From Thermogutta sp. (GTDB lineage Bacteria; Planctomycetota; Planctomycetia; Pirellulales; Thermoguttaceae), in assembly GCF_014359955.1 (NCBI RefSeq), contig NZ_JACIYL010000249.1, forward strand, positions 1-5,436: a DNA stretch of 5,436 bases. The letters are read 5' to 3'. Below are positions 5,412 through 5,436 of this stretch, one piece after another. Both the position numbers and the translations under genes were made by a program. Positions within the stretch are counted from its first letter, which is position 1; each line of letters opens with the position of its first letter. A model generated the notes under the pieces. That model saw only the letters and a list, made by a program, of their open reading frames with translations, did not search any database and was not told where the DNA came from.

Positions 5412-5426
5412 TGAGACTGAGTCTCA
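5412..5426. promoter_or_regulatory. Perfect 7-1-7 palindrome, candidate Fur-family-like operator
   Basis: TGAGACT-G-AGTCTCA is perfectly symmetric with the 7-1-7 geometry and TGA...TCA ends of Fur-family boxes (TGATAAT-N-ATTATCA). It covers about +6 to +20 of the predicted transcript, where a bound dimer would block initiation or early elongation. The inner bases differ from the enterobacterial Fur consensus, so the regulator could be another metalloregulator or an unrelated dimer. The downstream gene is not visible. Confidence 0.45.
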
Positions 5427-5436
5427 AGTCGTTTGT

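Noticed and set aside
5405..5436. ATG at 5405 opening a frame to the right edge
   Set aside because: It coincides with the predicted transcription start, has no ribosome binding site, and its first codons are the symmetric operator-like sequence.

Overview
The window looks like chromosomal DNA from a Planctomycetota bacterium, probably a thermophile-type Pirellulales/Thermoguttaceae relative. This rests on moderately high GC and on three proteins resembling families I associate with planctomycetes: a short coiled-coil hypothetical protein, a 'GFFTA-PL / EFHCT-PVRP-RAQEILYG' hypothetical protein, and a compact SNF2 ATPase with an HRIGAAGPV motif VI. The assignment is from memory and was not searched.

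Layout. Positions 1-384 (minus strand) hold the N-terminal 128 codons of a small helical protein that runs off the left edge. It has a strong ribosome binding site and a plausible promoter. A divergent intergenic region (385-577) carries a perfect 17-bp palindrome between the two outward-facing candidate promoters. Positions 578-3313 (plus strand) are a tight two-gene operon, a planctomycete-type protein of unknown function followed 6 bases later by a 668-residue SNF2-family helicase/translocase. The ribosome binding site of the helicase overlaps the stop codon of the first gene, so the two are probably made together.

Positions 3314-3843 are non-coding. They contain the most surprising structure in the window: a long imperfect inverted repeat (3408-3546) that folds into a continuous rod of about 50 base pairs. 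About 30 bases further on is a textbook intrinsic terminator (14-bp perfect stem plus T-rich tract). Together they look like an unannotated structured small RNA of about 200-230 nt, or a highly structured 3' UTR of the helicase operon. Positions 3844-5001 (minus strand, convergent) encode a GT-A fold family 2 glycosyltransferase with an extra C-terminal region of about 120 residues and its own candidate promoter.

Positions 5002-5436 have no convincing gene. They hold several hairpins and, at the right edge, a good sigma70-type promoter pointing out of the window, followed directly by a perfect 7-1-7 palindrome with the geometry of a Fur-family operator. The gene it would control starts beyond the window.

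No mobile element, CRISPR array, tRNA or rRNA was seen. The best candidates for undescribed biology are the rod-like RNA and the SNF2 plus unknown-partner operon.
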